DNA of 7,602 nucleotides from positions 1 through 7,602 of the forward strand of contig NYZA01000208.1 in NCBI GenBank assembly GCA_002686955.1, read 5' to 3'. Positions 7,143 through 7,602 of the stretch are shown here, piece after piece. The notes under the pieces were generated by a model. It did not search any database. It worked only from the letters and a program-made list of their open reading frames with translations, and was not told where the DNA came from. The translations under genes were made by a program, and so were the position numbers. Every line of letters begins with the position of its first letter. Positions within the stretch are counted from its first letter, which is position 1. Source of the DNA: Gemmatimonadota bacterium (GTDB taxonomy: Bacteria; GCA-2686955).

Positions 7143-7602
7143 AGGTCACCGCCGGCTTCCGTTCAGGCGCCTTCTTCCGCGGCTCGGGCGGATCCAGCTC
7201 AAGCAGACGTTCCAGAGTCATCTCCTCGGCCGCATCCGGCCTCGACAAATCGTCGGGATGGCGGAGCACCAGCCGAATCTCCGCCGTCTCACTGGAAAGA
7301 GCGAGAACCTCCGCTTCCCGATGGGTCACCTTCAGCGTCACCGTCGTCGCGTTCGCGCGTTTGCGCCCCTTCGTCGCCAACATCGAAAGACCGGGCAGCT
7401 GATCCCCGCCGAAGCTGATTCCGGTCCGCTCCCCCACCGCCAGCACCGGCACGGTCTCGGGGATCTCCCCCTCACCTTCACCCTCACCTTCGCCCTCGCC
7501 CTCACCTTCACCCTCACCTTCACCCTCACCTTCACCCTCACCTTCGCCCTCACCCTCACCTTCGCCCTCACCCTCACCTTCGCCTTCGCCCTCACCTTCG
7601 GC
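7132..7602 (-). CDS. cpaB: Flp pilus assembly protein CpaB/RcpC, C-terminal part (gene runs off right edge)
   Basis: This is the C-terminal 156 residues of a CpaB/RcpC-type protein, the periplasmic partner of the Tad secretin, anchored in the inner membrane. After a Glu-Gly repeat the sequence reads PETVPVLAVGER, then TVTLKVTHREAEVLALSS, then IRLVLRHPDD. This matches the usual CpaB order: the VLAVG strand, the TVTL..T..EAE.LALA helix-strand unit, and the final LxLRxPxD motif. A charged tail of about 38 residues, rich in Pro, Lys and Arg, follows and ends VTYER before a TAG stop at 7134-7132. The signal anchor and the first half of the protein (SAF-like domain) lie outside the window. The next gene, cpaC, starts inside this one (11-base overlap), so translation is probably coupled. 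Identification rests on these motifs and on the position directly before a CpaC secretin. The Glu-Gly insertion is unusual for the family as I know it. Confidence 0.85.
   Translation of the reverse strand, partial: AEGEGEGEGEGEGEGEGEGEGEGEGEGEGEGEGEGEGEGEGEGEGEIPETVPVLAVGERTGISFGGDQLPGLSMLATKGRKRANATTVTLKVTHREAEVLALSSETAEIRLVLRHPDDLSRPDAAEEMTLERLLELDPPEPRKKAPERKPAVTYER
7465..7599 (-). repeat. In-frame hexanucleotide tandem repeat encoding (Glu-Gly)22 in cpaB
   Basis: On the coding strand the six-base unit GA(G/A)GG(T/C) runs uninterrupted from 7599 to 7468, giving 22 Glu-Gly dipeptides followed by one more Glu (7467-7465). Higher-order structure is visible on the plus strand. A 12-base unit ctcaccttcacc occurs three times in a row (7501-7536), and an 18-base unit ctcaccctcaccttcgcc occurs twice in tandem (7549-7566 and 7567-7584). 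The mixed third positions show it is not a perfect array. Because the unit is six bases, copy-number change would keep the frame. The repeat sits just before the PETVPVLAVG strand of CpaB and may begin at or just beyond the right edge, where the first complete codon encodes Ala. Confidence 0.95.

Noticed and set aside
7338-7595. Minus-strand frame encoding a Lys/Arg/Val-rich repeat protein
   Set aside because: It is the shifted-frame reading of the cpaB hexamer repeat; the CpaB motifs downstream belong to the Glu-Gly frame.
7468-7602. CRISPR array or intergenic satellite at the right edge
   Set aside because: The repeat unit is six bases without spacers and stays in frame with CpaB on both sides as far as can be seen, so it is coding.

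Overview
This window is one tightly packed block of eight genes, all on the minus strand (read right to left), from a GC-rich Gram-negative bacterium. A secretin gene implies an outer membrane. Two FHA-bearing proteins, a DUF192 protein inside a tad locus, high GC and strong G/C third-position bias suggest a myxobacterial/deltaproteobacterial-type or similar lineage, but the sequence cannot fix the taxon. Neither end of the block is in view: the rightmost and leftmost genes run off the window. No gap between genes exceeds about 12 bases, so I see no internal promoter, terminator, RNA gene, mobile element or CRISPR array.

In transcription order: (1) the 3' part of cpaB/rcpC (7602-7132), the periplasmic pilus assembly protein, here carrying a run of 22 Glu-Gly dipeptides; (2) cpaC/rcpA (7142-5778), the outer-membrane secretin, overlapping cpaB by 11 bases; (3) cpaF/tadA (5772-4192), the hexameric assembly ATPase, with an FHA domain fused at its N-terminus; (4) tadB (4195-3350) and (5) tadC (3349-2483), the two inner-membrane platform proteins; (6) a DUF192 gene (about 2489-2106) with no ATG, GTG or TTG at its expected start; (7) a small single-pass membrane protein with a helical, TPR-like exterior domain (2101-1520); (8) a large membrane protein (1507 to beyond base 1) with two cytoplasmic FHA domains, one membrane helix, a helical segment and an Ig-like domain outside.

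Genes 1-5 are the core of a Tad/Flp pilus (type IVc, tight adherence) machine: secretin channel, periplasmic partner, ATPase and platform. The pilin, prepilin peptidase, TadE/F pseudopilins and TadZ/CpaE are not in the window. TadZ, often encoded between the secretin and the ATPase, is absent from that position. Genes 6-8 are accessory. The most interesting feature is the set of three FHA modules in one transcription unit, of which only one (the second FHA of gene 8) keeps the full phosphothreonine-binding residue set. This suggests that Ser/Thr phosphorylation, or FHA-mediated scaffolding, is wired into this pilus. That function is inference.

All long plus-strand reading frames lie antisense to these genes and are GC-composition artefacts.
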